Shown: piece by piece, positions 20,719 through 31,473 of the stretch
How the letters are laid out: every line of letters starts with the position of its first letter
How positions within the stretch are numbered: the stretch's first letter is position 1
NCBI RefSeq assembly: GCF_019649055.1
Contig: NW_026570236.1
Location: 558,001-622,000, forward strand
DNA length: 64,000 nucleotides
Source: Paramacrobiotus metropolitanus
Taxonomy: Eukaryota; Tardigrada; Eutardigrada; Parachela; Macrobiotidae
Reading direction: 5' to 3'
Notes under the pieces: generated by a model
Seen by the model: the letters and a program-made list of their open reading frames with translations, nothing else
The model's database searches: none
Told to the model about the DNA's origin: nothing
Position numbers and translations under genes: made by a program

Positions 20719-21624
20719 TTAATTTATCGCCTGCTTATCTTCATAGGAGGCTGGACACGGGCCGATATTAATAGGCTTCATGCCATCAGCAGGGATAAAG
20801 CTACTGTTTTCGAATTCGCCAGCTGGCGCCGGGTTGTCCACGGAAAAGGTAACCTTACGTTTTCCTGTAGCTTTTTGTGCATGTAGTTGCTCGGTACGCT
20901 TCAAAGTTTCAAAATGCCGACGATCGTTAATAGAATTTCGACAAACGTCACAGTTCCTTTCATTACGCTCAATTTCGATAATGCAATCTGGCCAATAGGA
21001 TAATTTCACCAAATACGGATATAATTTTTCATGCCGACCGTACGCTTGCTTATGGATTAAGATTTCATGAAAGCAGGCTATCAGCTTTTGTCGCCATTGA
21101 TGCGGCACGTAAATCCGTGGGCAAGCACCAGAGTGATCAGGGACTCTACATAAAATCCCCTCGCATATTACGAAGCGATTAATTTCGTACTTAGTAAAAT
21201 TCGTATTAGCATGCGACGGCTTTTTATACATTTTATACCACATCCGGCTATCAACGCACTGCTGTTGAGTTTCGCGCCAGAACTGCGGGTCACGAAATCT
21301 TTTCTCTGTAGGGAACAGCTGCTTATCCTGGGGCCTGTCCATCGGCGTCATGTACTTTTTCAACTCTGGATTGCGTGCCATATAAGAGGGATAATCATGG
21401 ACTTCATCGACATCTCTGCGGTCACGCTCAACCGGTATAACATTCAACAGCTTGTTGTCCATGCTTAGACATTCGACTGACTTCGCAGATTTCTCCAGAA
21501 CGCCCATAAAAAGATACTTTGCCGCAGGATGTTGCTTCAACACTGCATCTACAGAAGAGATTTGAATCGGAAGTTGTAGGGAATCGTCACCCCCACGAAC
21601 TTGACTGGAGCCAGAATTGGGCAC
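20719..21624 (-). CDS. Extra integrase-type H2C2 zinc module between protease and RT
   Basis: 301 residues. Residues 140-230 have the integrase N-terminal fold order: NRFVICEGILCRV strand pair, RIYVPHQWRQKLIACFHE, a second His region (YGRHEKL), SYWPDCIIE, then a CDVC pair (225, 228). In ordinary Ty3/gypsy elements this module occurs only once, at the start of integrase; here a second one sits before RT. The protein continues with a basic linker. The ORF continues the Ser-rich tail of the protease ORF after a frame change near 21620. Confidence 0.65.
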   Translation of the reverse strand: MPNSGSSQVRGGDDSLQLPIQISSVDAVLKQHPAAKYLFMGVLEKSAKSVECLSMDNKLLNVIPVERDRRDVDEVHDYPSYMARNPELKKYMTPMDRPQDKQLFPTEKRFRDPQFWRETQQQCVDSRMWYKMYKKPSHANTNFTKYEINRFVICEGILCRVPDHSGACPRIYVPHQWRQKLIACFHEILIHKQAYGRHEKLYPYLVKLSYWPDCIIEIERNERNCDVCRNSINDRRHFETLKRTEQLHAQKATGKRKVTFSVDNPAPAGEFENSSFIPADGMKPINIGPCPASYEDKQAIN

Positions 21625-22646
21625 AGGGCTAACCGATGCCGAAGACGGGTACTTGAACTGCTTGCCGGAGACGGCTGCGATACTTTTTCTTTTTTAATTG
21701 GCGGCTGGGAAGACGTCTGTTCTCTCCCCCGCGAACTTGACTGCATATTATGTACAATTATTTCGCCGCCTCCCCCACGAACTTGACCTGGTTCTAAATT
21801 TTTCTCTACTTTGATTTCCTTTTTGATTGCAGGACGAACGGGTTCATTAGCAACAGAAGCTGCTTTGGGGAGATATTGGCGAATCATCTCCTGAACTACA
21901 CTACGCACAAACTCCTCGTCCCGCTGATCTGATCCTTTTTTTGTCGGTGCCGCCTGCACGGGTACAATTTCTTTAGCTTCCGTTTTTACTGGCACATCAG
22001 CTACTTTTGTCGCTGGTGGCGGCGGAGCTGGACGAGGCCACTCCTGTTTAGCTTTTTGTAAGTGAAGGATACAGATTTCTGGGTCAGCTTTCGCTAAAAT
22101 TAAATGTGCAGACTCATAAGGCACAAATTTTGCCTCCTTAGCGACACCGATGCGCTCTGTTAACATCAACGCTGGAATCGACGGGGACAGCTTAACTCCC
22201 GCAGGAATTAACGGATCAAAATCGTGTGAGCGGATGACATCCGACATCAGGTGAGTTTCACGACGAAAGAATGCCGGAGCATTAGGCTGTCTGCGCGAGA
22301 GACGCCAAGTCATTGTATTCATGTCAAGGACAAACGGTTTTGTAGCTAAAAAGTCTAAACCTAAAACAACGTGGTCCCTATCGAAAGTGGAACTCACAAG
22401 AATTGCGTGCTCAAAGGCCATCCCGAATTCATGGATGGTGACCACCACGGACAACGGCTCAATTAACTGTCTTCCCTGGTAAGCCGTATGAACGACTCTG
22501 CCTTTAATGTGATCAGGACACCGATGGATGTTTAATTTTAAGTCATTCGCCATTTTAAGGGACATTACTGAAATGCTAGAGCCGGTATCTAACAATCTAA
22601 CATGGTTTTCACTTTCTGATAATTTATGTCGATTACAGAATACCAA
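21549..22646 (-). CDS. Retropepsin-type aspartic protease ORF
   Basis: 365 residues. RLLDTGSSISVMS near residue 18 is the retropepsin active site (DTGSS), followed by VVLGLDFLATKPFVLD, equivalent to the second conserved glycine/hydrophobic strand of the protease flap region. Beyond residue 130 it becomes linker-like with a Pro run and Lys/Glu-rich tail. It lies in another frame from the zinc-knuckle ORF just upstream (change near 22630), so a frameshift, programmed or mutational, is needed to join them. Confidence 0.8.
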   Translation of the reverse strand: MVFCNRHKLSESENHVRLLDTGSSISVMSLKMANDLKLNIHRCPDHIKGRVVHTAYQGRQLIEPLSVVVTIHEFGMAFEHAILVSSTFDRDHVVLGLDFLATKPFVLDMNTMTWRLSRRQPNAPAFFRRETHLMSDVIRSHDFDPLIPAGVKLSPSIPALMLTERIGVAKEAKFVPYESAHLILAKADPEICILHLQKAKQEWPRPAPPPPATKVADVPVKTEAKEIVPVQAAPTKKGSDQRDEEFVRSVVQEMIRQYLPKAASVANEPVRPAIKKEIKVEKNLEPGQVRGGGGEIIVHNMQSSSRGREQTSSQPPIKKEKVSQPSPASSSSTRLRHRLALCPILAPVKFVGVTIPYNFRFKSLL

Positions 22647-22924
22647 GCCTGAGCATCAAGCGTCGGCAACAAGCAAACGTGATCTGCTAACGAATATTGG
22701 GAAAAGTCCTCTACTTCCATTTTATTACACTGGGGCGTCGGAGAAGACAAACCAGCAGGTAAGTCCAATTCCATCATATTAATTTGCTGCTGAGGGTTGT
22801 TGTATCGAGCCAATAATTCTGCGGATGGTTCGTACTGCCGAGGCAGGACAAACTGATTAGTACAACCTGCCGCTGGATGTAGGGCGTGACAGCGGAAGCA
22901 GATTTCGACGCCACGGTTGGATCG
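22589..22924 (-). CDS. CCHC-like zinc knuckle segment, joined to Gag by an in-frame TAG
   Basis: Directly after the TAG that ends the upstream Gag ORF (22927-22925) the same frame stays open: RSNRGVEICFRCHALHPAAGC, a C-x2-C-x3-H-x4-C zinc knuckle, then a Gln/Asn/Met-rich linker. The knuckle is normally the end of Gag nucleocapsid or the start of Pro. A single stop between Gag and a downstream open knuckle-Pro frame is like stop readthrough in gammaretroviruses, but a simple mutation is equally possible. Confidence 0.6.
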   Translation of the reverse strand, partial: RSNRGVEICFRCHALHPAAGCTNQFVLPRQYEPSAELLARYNNPQQQINMMELDLPAGLSSPTPQCNKMEVEDFSQYSLADHVCLLPTLDAQAWYSVIDINYQKVKTMLDC

Positions 22925-24919
22925 CTATTTATCCTTCAGGATATTTTGTTCATCAAACGGAGGCTGGCTACCAGCCTGTGGATTTTGCCGGTAATTTTGG
23001 TTCTGATTTTGCTGGCGATTATTATAGTTGTTATAGCCACCTCGTCCACGATAATTATTATTGTTATTTCGGTAATTTCCACGATTATTGCCGCCATTGT
23101 AATTGTTGTCATTTACAGGACCATCCTGTTGGTACTGCGGATCGAAGTTCTGTACCGGCTGCTGAAACTGAGGCTGGATAACCGGCATCATGGGATTCAT
23201 CATCTGAACTGGGACAGGCATAGGAGCCTGCATAGGAATTGGCTGTTGAAACGTCTGCACAAACTGTACAGGTTGCTGTTCAACATATTGTGGCTGTTGA
23301 AACACCGGAACTGGAACGAATTGCGGCTGGGGCACATTCAGGACGGGTTGGAGTGGAGCCACTGGATTCTGCGGCTGCGGAATCACCGTTTCCGTGTACG
23401 AACGGGAAGATCCACCGCGATTATTGCCATAATTTCCGCGACCTCCACGGTTTGAGTAATAATTTCCTCTTTGAGACGAGCCACCACGGCCGCCTCGACC
23501 TTCGTAATTCGAGTTATTATTATTATTATTGCCGGCACTTCTCGGTTCTGAGGGAGCACTTTTCTGTGGCGGTTCGGGAGCCTTTTTATCTTTGTTCATA
23601 CGTTTCCACAATTTTTCGCACTCCAGTAACTTCTTTTCAAATTCCGTATAGTTTTTTGGCGCTGCGTTATATATTTCCCGGAACCAAGCTGGTCGATGGT
23701 CTTGCACGCCTTCGAGAAGTGCTTCAACTTGCTCTTCGTCGGATATTTTTAGCTCCTCAAACCATGGGAGGAAACTATCCAGGTAAGCGCGAACAGGTTC
23801 ATAAAATTCTAATTTGCGATTATTCATTTTCCTGCGGATATCAGCTTTAGAAAGCGAACCATTAAAGTGTGTAATGATCGCCGGTTTAAAGAAATCTGAC
23901 CACGATTTGCCCTTGTTATCTTTCCAGAACTTTTCAAACCACTGAAAAGATGCTCCAGTGAATGCACCGGTTACTCTGCGGCAAGTGACGTCGTCCGTCC
24001 AATTATTCGTGGTGCGACACTGCTCCACATTCATGAGCCACTTCTGGATTTTTTCTGGATGGGAATCATCAAAGGTAAAGAGCTTCATGCCTCCTACCGT
24101 TTTATCGCTGTCTTTTTCCGCAAATTTCGCTAATAGTTCAACAACGCTTTTTTGTGTAAGCGTCGTTCTATCCGAAATTTGAGTTTGTTTGATTAACCAT
24201 TCCTCTAACTGAGGATTTCTGGACATAGACTCATTGCTAGCCGTGCTGCTGGGGCGACGGTGTTCATCGTCCAGGAGAATGTCATCCCCAAATTCGTTTT
24301 CTGTGTCTGAACTATCTCTGTTTTCCGTTCCACGCGTCGGGCGGCCGGATTCATCGGCTGTTCTTTTGAACATTTCTTGACGCAAATCTGTTGAACGATT
24401 TTTCTTCTGTTTAGCAGGTGCCGTTTCTTTCGAGATTTGACCTTCAGAAGATGAACGTGGCATGGAGTGAGTCTCCGAAAATTCAACTCGTGATTCCTGT
24501 CTGGGCTTCCGCAAGATACTAGCCGGATTACTGCCCGTAGCTAAAGGCTGATCAACGTATGACGAGAAATTTTGGGGGTTAAATGGTGCAAATGCGGGAG
24601 GACGTAAAACGTCTCCTGTTGCTACCGGCGCTTCCTTTTGAAAGTATCTGTCACCGCTGCCAAGAGCAACATCTGGATTTCGAAACTGGAGGAGTTCGTC
24701 ACACGCTTGCCTTAAGTCCGCCTCCATCTTGGTAAGTTGGTCTTGTTTTTCATGCCATTCTCTTCGGCATTGCGCATTCTCTTCATACAGTCGATTACAC
24801 CTTTCAGACTTTTCATAGGCGTCAGCTTGTGCTGTATTCTTGGCTTGAATTGCGTTCTCACAATTACCGCATCTTTTATCATTTTTCAACTCATTTAATT
24901 CTTTTTGAGCTTTCTGCAC
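22925..24919 (-). CDS. Gypsy Gag: coiled coil, capsid, N/G/R/Q-rich tail
   Basis: 664 residues. Residues 1-75 continue a coiled coil from the upstream ORF. The middle (about 275-440) is a Retrotrans_gag capsid-like domain: LFTFDDSHPEKIQKWLMNVE, FTGASFQWFEKF, LSKADIRRKMNNRKLEFYEP, and a helical end. Then come Asn/Gly/Arg-rich RGG repeats, a Gln/Pro/Val/Met-rich region and another RGG part, ending at TAG. The start is not a real ATG: the frame is open at the border, and the join to the upstream ORF looks like a -1 shift. Confidence 0.85.
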   Translation of the reverse strand: MQKAQKELNELKNDKRCGNCENAIQAKNTAQADAYEKSERCNRLYEENAQCRREWHEKQDQLTKMEADLRQACDELLQFRNPDVALGSGDRYFQKEAPVATGDVLRPPAFAPFNPQNFSSYVDQPLATGSNPASILRKPRQESRVEFSETHSMPRSSSEGQISKETAPAKQKKNRSTDLRQEMFKRTADESGRPTRGTENRDSSDTENEFGDDILLDDEHRRPSSTASNESMSRNPQLEEWLIKQTQISDRTTLTQKSVVELLAKFAEKDSDKTVGGMKLFTFDDSHPEKIQKWLMNVEQCRTTNNWTDDVTCRRVTGAFTGASFQWFEKFWKDNKGKSWSDFFKPAIITHFNGSLSKADIRRKMNNRKLEFYEPVRAYLDSFLPWFEELKISDEEQVEALLEGVQDHRPAWFREIYNAAPKNYTEFEKKLLECEKLWKRMNKDKKAPEPPQKSAPSEPRSAGNNNNNNSNYEGRGGRGGSSQRGNYYSNRGGRGNYGNNRGGSSRSYTETVIPQPQNPVAPLQPVLNVPQPQFVPVPVFQQPQYVEQQPVQFVQTFQQPIPMQAPMPVPVQMMNPMMPVIQPQFQQPVQNFDPQYQQDGPVNDNNYNGGNNRGNYRNNNNNYRGRGGYNNYNNRQQNQNQNYRQNPQAGSQPPFDEQNILKDK

Positions 24920-26458
24920 ATTTTCCCGTTCTGTTTCAACAAACCCTGTAACCTTTCGATTTCCTTTTGGGACAAATCATCTTTTTCCTTGGGAATGTGC
25001 ATCGGGCCAACTGAGGACACCTTATTCAGCTGCACTCTCGCTTGAGTGAGTTCATGCTGTAGGGACTCTTCCGCATCTTTAGCCCGCTTCTTTTCGTCAT
25101 CTAATTCCTTCGTAAGTTTTTGAGACGAATTCTGCGCATCAGTCAGTTTTTTATTTGTGACTTTGTGCGCATCTTTTTCAGCACTCAAATCCCTCAGTGC
25201 CTTATTCAATTTTTGGTCTAAATCAGCAATTTGTTTCGCCGTGTCAGGAAGTGTCTGAGCTTTAAAGCCGTCTATTGTAGCTTTCGCAACTGAGAGCTCC
25301 CTTGTGACTTCTTCCACTTGTTTTTCCAATTGTCGGTTAGTATCCTTTAAGGCATTACGTTCATCTTTCAATCCATTAAATGCATTTTGTGCATCTCTGT
25401 TATCATCCCTTAATTTAGACAAATTGTCATCCGCGATGCGCAACTCATTGGCTAACCGGTCATTTTCCGTTTGTTCGGTTTCAAATTTAATACGCATTTC
25501 GTTATAATCATTTTGAAATTTCAATTTTTCATTTCGTTCCTCATCGACGCGGGCGTCCAAGGACATTATATTACCCATTTCATCTACTTTCGTTTTTGTA
25601 GATGCGATAAGAGTGCGGAGACTTTGGATCAATACGGGCATAGTTTGCCGAACTATCAAGCCAACGTCCTGATCGGTTTCTGCCGCAGCTAACTGCTCAT
25701 CGACTTCCCTAGCTTGAGTAAGAAAGTCCTCATCGGGTTGTTCAAAATCTTTTTCAGACACAAAACTATGTAATTTTAGTTGTGCCGGGTGGAATGTCAT
25801 TGTTCCACCCCGAATGCTTTTACTTGCTCTTGTTTCAGATCCCTCGGATATATCCGCTTTATCCGCAGCCGACAATGCTATCAAGTTATTGTCCGACTGG
25901 GACGACTGGGGTTCTGTCTGGCTCTCAGCCACGCTTGGAGTTTCCGATATGGGTTCATCCAATATTGCACCAGACGCCTGGGCTGGGTTTTTCTCCTTGG
26001 CACCTCGCGTGACTCGCTCATTCGCCGCCTGTTTTTTGGGAGTTTTTCCCGTCGCCTTAGACGCTGCATGCGCGTTTTGCGCCTCTATTCTGCGTCTGCC
26101 CAAATCTTCCATGTACTCTGGCTGCCATTTAATTGCATCTTGCAACGCCATTTTAAACTGCTCATCTGTTATGTCCAGGTAAGCCTCGGGGATACACCCC
26201 TCATACTCGATCCAAGGTTTAAAATGGGCCGGTAATCTTGTTTTGGAGTTGATAATTCGTTTAATTTCCTGATAATCAATCCATGACTTCCCACAGAATG
26301 CATCTTGTGCTTCTGGTGGTTCAACATTGAGGGCGATATACATTAAATTTAATGGAATTTCTTTCGCATTAAATTTAAACCTTGTCTGAGTTCTCGACCC
26401 ATCATACGCTCCGATGATTACCTTATTATCAGGAATTTTAGATTCCCTGTATATCCGC
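24895..26458 (-). CDS. N-terminal part of gypsy Gag with long coiled coil, cut off at its 5' end
   Basis: About 520 residues are element-derived. The first 130 are a globular part (FCGKSWIDYQEIKRIIN). Residues 150-290 are Ala/Lys/Ser-rich and disordered, and from about 330 a long coiled coil runs to the end. The frame is open into the inverted repeat at 26441-26479 and the antisense of the aldehyde oxidase exon, so the ATG at 26532 is not the element's own. The true start, leader and 5' LTR are missing. Near the end an A-rich C-AAA-AAG tract lies two codons before the TAA and would allow a -1 slip into the next ORF, where the coiled coil continues. Confidence 0.7.
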
Positions 26459-26479
26459 AACGCGGATATACAGGGAATC
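26441..26479. repeat. Perfect 18-bp inverted repeat at the retrotransposon/aldehyde oxidase junction
   Basis: GATTCCCTGTATATCCGC (26441-26458) is the exact reverse complement of 26462-26479, with a three-base loop. The right arm is coding sequence of the aldehyde oxidase exon; the left arm lies in the Gag frame. Retroviral-type integration leaves short direct repeats, not inverted ones. Confidence 0.9.
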
Positions 26480-29400
26480 GATTCGACGGATGCGCTGAAA
26501 ATTCCCGGTGTCGTACGAGTTATCACAGCCATGGATATTCCCGGTGCGAATAATTATAACCCGGCGCAGGTGTCGGCTGAGGAGCTGTTAGCCACTAAGC
26601 AGTCGCTGTTTGCTGGGCAACCTGTTGCTGTTGTTGTGGCAAGTAAGTATGAAATCGGTATTTAACTTAAATTTCTTCCAGACACCTTCAGTGTACCTTT
26701 TCTTGCAACATATATATGTAAGAGTACATATATCACGGACAGATTTAAAAAAAATATAATTAAATAAAATTACATTATGGCTGCGTGCACGGGTAATATT
26801 TTTGGGTCCGCACGGGTGTGGGCTGCGTGCACGGATTTTGGGAACGGGTTTGGGCTGCGGGCACGGGATTCCTGCACGAGCGTTGGCTGCGTGCACGTGT
26901 AAACTATTTAAATTTTTTTATTTAAATTTATATTTTAGTAATAATTTTTTTACATAATTAGTACATACGGAAACTACTTACGGAAACTTATTTACTTAAC
27001 TCATAATTTTTCAACAAAAATAGAGTTAAGTGTAAGTACCTACATTAAATACTGCAAAATTTGCTGGGTCTGCTTTCACTCGCGAGTTATCTTCAGCCCT
27101 GCAGGGAGCAGGGTCTGACGCCGTGACGCGAACACACTTGGTGGTTGCTTATAAAGCATGTAACTGACACCATTCCCAAGCCGCCGTTGCCTCAAGCCGC
27201 GTAGAAAAACTCTAGCCTTAAAACAAATTATCAGTAACTATTTCTAGATTATGCACATAAAAAAAATTTCAGAAACCGGTCGATAAACCTGTTATGGTTG
27301 AATGAGACCTGGAAACCTATAAATGTTACGACCATAATTCGAAAATCATAAAAGAACTTAAATTGAAAAAGCTGTGCACACAGCCAATACCCGTGCGGAC
27401 CCAAAAGGTCACCCGTGCACGCAGCATCGACCATAAAATTATTAGTATGAAATTTGCACCGGCGGAAATATGCAGTCAGACTGTTATTTACGGTACAATA
27501 CCTGTAGCATCACCATAAGATGACGGAGGATCGTAGTTAACGGGCTTGGTAATCGCTCCCGGGTTATCGTTCAACAAATACTATTCTAGACCAATTCAAT
27601 CAGCATGATACATAAACCGGCATGCACAACTTTTAAATACCGGTAGTTACTTTTTTCCACTCTGATTTCCGTTTTCCTCTAGCAAGTCGCGATGCGGCGG
27701 AAGCAGGAGCTAAGGCAGTAAAGGTCACCTACGCTAATGTCAAATCACCGTTGCTCACGTGCCAGGATGCCATCGATGCGAAGTCCTTCTTCCCACCAGT
27801 GAACGATTTGGTTATCGGTGATGCCGCCAGCGCCATTAAATCCGCGCCACACCAGATTTCCGGCCAAATGGAGATCGGAGCGCAGTTTCATTTCCATATG
27901 GAAACACAGGTGCGAGTGGTCGTACTTATTAAATTCACATCCTGTGTCAGGAAACAAATTAATGATCGTGGTATGAGTACTGGGTTTTGAAACCAAAATA
28001 AACCAGAATAATTCGTAGCCACAGAAAAATTTATAAATCCGGATGAACATGGCACATTATGATCCAGCAGTAAAAGTTTTTAGGAACGTTTTGGTTGTTA
28101 GGCTGCCGTTTGCCGGCCAACGGAAGATGGTATTGATGTTGAGGCAGCGACACAATGGGTGGATTCCGTTCAGGATGGTGTTGCACAAGTGCTCGGCATG
28201 ACCAAAAGCAGGTATTTCCGTTTTTTAACCTGGAAAAAACGCTGACAAGTGTAAGTTTAGCAACCCTGTATTGTAATCCGTTAAAGCTGTACCTCATTTA
28301 TATGAAGTTTAATAATAAATGTCTTCGGCAACTTTAATAATAAATGTTGCAGGGTTAACGTCCAAGTTAAAAGAATTGGTGGCTCTTATGGCGCGAAAAT
28401 CACAAGGAGTAATATTATTGCCAGCGGATGCGCGTTGGCGGCGTATCTTGTTAACAGGTACAGTTTTGTTTAATATACGTGCTTATTGGAACTCTTATGC
28501 ACAGCGTTAATTAAGTTTTCTGCAATAATTAATCTGACACTATTTCATCGTTGGTATAGACCAGTTAAATTCCATATGAATCTGTGGGACAATAATCGCG
28601 CCATTGGAAAACGATTTCCTTATTTGACAAATTATCAAGCTGGTTTCGACAACAACGGTAAACTGATGGGGGTGATTCTGGATGTGTACGGGAATATCGG
28701 AGCACAAGCCAACGACTCGGCCGTCAATGGCGAATTAACCTGGGGAGACAATAGTAAAATGTTTTTTTTGACATCTACATTATGCGTATTTTATTGTATT
28801 GTTTATTTCAGCTTATAACTGCGCAAATTGGAAAATTTCCATGCAGAACTGCAAGACAAATTTACCTCCTAGCACGTGGTGTCGCGCTCCCGGTAAGAAT
28901 TGTTTGCAGATTATAGTAAACCTTTATAGGAGAAGCAATACTGTCAGATAAATTTTTTATAATAAAAATTTGCATCCTGTTCCATTAAGATTGTTGAGAA
29001 GTGCGTTTCAGTCACTACGTATGCAAACTTTCCAATTCGCATCGATGCGCATTTTCGACGATGCAAGCGCTGCACTACAATATATACTCTGTACGACGGT
29101 ATTTGCAGATGGAATATGCCAAAAATCTGGTTGTCAGCAAAGCGACCCAAAAATATTTAACTTTAAGTGCAAATAATGTATTTTAGTGCATATAATGAAA
29201 ACTTTGCGCTCTTTTCTGTTAATCTTCTGAAAAACTGGTTTCGGAATATGGAAAACAATCGTGAGTTCCAGATTGTGTGTAATATGCTCATACTGTAAAT
29301 GTAATGCTTAATACTCTGCTAAAATTTCGAAAATTTTTTATCTTTATTATCGTTACCGTGTAAACTGTATTTCCAGGATCAACGGAGGCGATTTATTTTA

Positions 29401-31473
29401 TCGAATATGTTATGGAACACATTGCCAAAGTCCTAAAAAAACCCTCCATTTCCGTTAAACAAGCCAACTTTTATAAAAACGGTGACAAACAAATCACCGG
29501 TCAGAGTATATCATACTGCAGCATTGCCGACGTGACCACCCAGCTTCTTAAGTCCGCCGATTACCAGAACCGCTTGCAAGCCGTTAACGACTTTAACAAG
29601 AACATCCGTTGGCGGAAGCGCGGTATATCGGTGACCCCTATGAAGTACGGCACCGTGTGGAACGGGAACCAGTACAGCTGTCACGTGGCGATTTTCAACA
29701 ACGGCGGTGCTGTCGCGGTGTCGCATGGCGGTGTAGAAATCGGGCAGAGACTGAACACCAAAGTGGCTCAGGTGGTGGCGCATGAACTCAATATTCCCTT
29801 GGATCAGGTTTCGATTAAAGCCAATATGTCCTTCACAAGCGCCAATGCCACCAGCACCGGAGGAAGCATGACGAGTGAATTGTGTTGTTTGGTAAGCATA
29901 ACCGACAGCGTAATATCCACAATTTCGTACCTAAATAAGTATTGGTCATGAACCATTCATAAAAACAATATAAAATACTTTAAATATTGTATCACTTATC
30001 TGCATACAGTTGCTTGTTAATTTGACTCCTGTATCCGAGTACAGTTATGTAGAATTTAGAGTAGCTTCCAGAATAAACCGAATACTAAGTATTAAGTTTG
30101 TCCGAGAAAAAATGGAATGTTTCGTAGATTTTTTAACACTTTCCTTGAATAGTATTAATTTTAATGAGGTAAACATAACCCGCCGGGTAGCGCTTATCGC
30201 CCTTAGTCTACGTAAGCTGATTAATTGGTGGTGGGGTCTAGAATATTTATATGCATCAGATGGTTTTTTATAAAACACAGGCTGCTCTGGATTGCTGCTC
30301 TTCGTTGCTTGCTCGTATGAAACCGGTAAAAGACTCCGTGAAAGCCGACACGCCGTGGGCTGATCTGGTGGAAAAGTGTTATTCCCAAGGCATTGATCTT
30401 TCTGCCCGCGCTTGGTAAATCCACACGAAATTTTGTGACCTGAATAAAAACCGAAAAAAATATGTCACCAGAAAACATTCTTGTACATTTGGAATGTCTT
30501 GCAGGACTGCACCGCAGACCGCGGATGCTCCCATTTGCTATAATACATACGGCGTGACGTGCTGCGAAGTTGAAACCAAAATTCTAACCGGCGAATATCA
30601 GATTAACCGATACGATGTCCTGTATGACTGCGGTGAATCGATGTCGCCTTTTGTCGGTAAGAAAAGTTTCCATTGTGTTCTAACGTATCATTGAAGTACT
30701 TGCATCTTCGTATTTCGAAAGAAACAATGCGTCACAAATTGAGGAAATATCGGGAAATTATTGATATCTAAATCATTTTCTTCTGTTTTTCAGATGTGGG
30801 TCAGATTGAAGGTACGGGTGTTTTATAGCACTTCGGTTAATTTGTTGCATCTGTGATTCCCGATCACGACCTCACAACACGGCGGAATTTAGGTGCGGTC
30901 ATTATGGGATTGGGATACTATACTTCGGAGGAGTTAAAATACGACTCAAAAACCGGTGAACTGGTGACCTATAGCACTTGGACTTATAAGCCCCCGTCTA
31001 CTAAAGACATTCCCATTGATTTCCGAGTAGAAATCCTCCAAAATGCTCCAAATCCTCTTGGCGTTCTACGAAGCAAATGTAAGCTTTTTATTTAGTATGT
31101 AGTAAAACTGAACATGAAATCGAATGCTTGTATTTTGACAACAATGATAAAAATCGCTATAACTGGATGAAATGTTCCAGTGGTCGCCGAACCTCCGCTT
31201 TGCATGACAAATGCCGTTGTCTTTGCATTACGGAACGCGTGCAATGCAGCTCTGGATGAGACAAAGAAAGGGAATGATTGGTTTCAGTTTAGTAAGTGAA
31301 CGCTTTGTTGTTTTAAGCAAATGTTTAGAGTGCCATTATTTTCGACGAACAGCAAAAAAGCTGGCGTTGGCACCGTTATGTGAACGTTTTGTCATTTTGC
31401 AGATGCACCTGTAACACTGGAGCGATTCCAAGGATACTGCCAACTTGATTTGGCGCAGTTTACATACAAATAG
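26459..31473 (+). CDS. Aldehyde oxidase/xanthine dehydrogenase, molybdenum-binding half only
   Basis: Thirteen phase-consistent exons: 26459-26642, 27683-27909, 28102-28211, 28353-28457, 28560-28753, 28812-28892, 29377-29891, 30281-30414, 30505-30656, 30794-30811 (18 nt), 30893-31078, 31181-31291, 31403-31473 (TAG). About 695 residues match the C-terminal half of XDH/AOX in order: IDSTDALKIPGVVRV, the usual GGGFGGKE loop as GGSYGAKI, CRAPGSTEAIYFIE, SHGGVEIGQRLNTK, DVGQIEG, GLGYYTSEELKYD, and VAEPPL at the active-site side. The RAPGSTE form and GGSYGAKI are more like aldehyde oxidase than XDH. The 2Fe-2S and FAD domains (about 600 residues) are not in the window: the frame is cut at the gypsy junction. 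It is probably a disrupted gene or a misjoined contig. No clear AATAAA was seen just past the stop. Confidence 0.9.
26773..27432. mobile_element. MITE-like element in aldehyde oxidase intron 1
   Basis: Inverted terminal regions share GCTGCGTGCACGGGT and TTTGGGTCCGCACGGGT in opposite orientation (26783-26820 and 27390-27430). It is flanked by a 9-bp direct repeat ATAAAATTA (26764-26772 and 27433-27441). A 9-bp target duplication with long inverted ends fits the Mutator-like group. The interior has no ORF. Confidence 0.7.

Larger units (their letters stand above)
15873..26458 (-). mobile_element. Large decayed Ty3/gypsy LTR retrotransposon
   Basis: Order on the minus strand: coiled-coil Gag, capsid Gag, zinc knuckle, protease, extra H2C2, linker, RT, RNase H, integrase, orphan H2C2. 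About 10.6 kb is visible. The RT-RNaseH-integrase order places it in Ty3/gypsy (Metaviridae) and not Copia. No LTR pair, primer-binding site or polypurine tract was recognised. The 5' side is lost at the junction with the aldehyde oxidase gene. At least five frame changes and one in-frame stop separate the ORFs, so it is unlikely to be autonomous as it stands, although some changes could be programmed. Confidence 0.85.

Noticed and set aside
26414-26642. Plus-strand ORF starting MITLLSG, as a start for the oxidase
   Set aside because: The first 15 codons are antisense of the gypsy Gag and the inverted repeat. Oxidase homology starts only near 26459.
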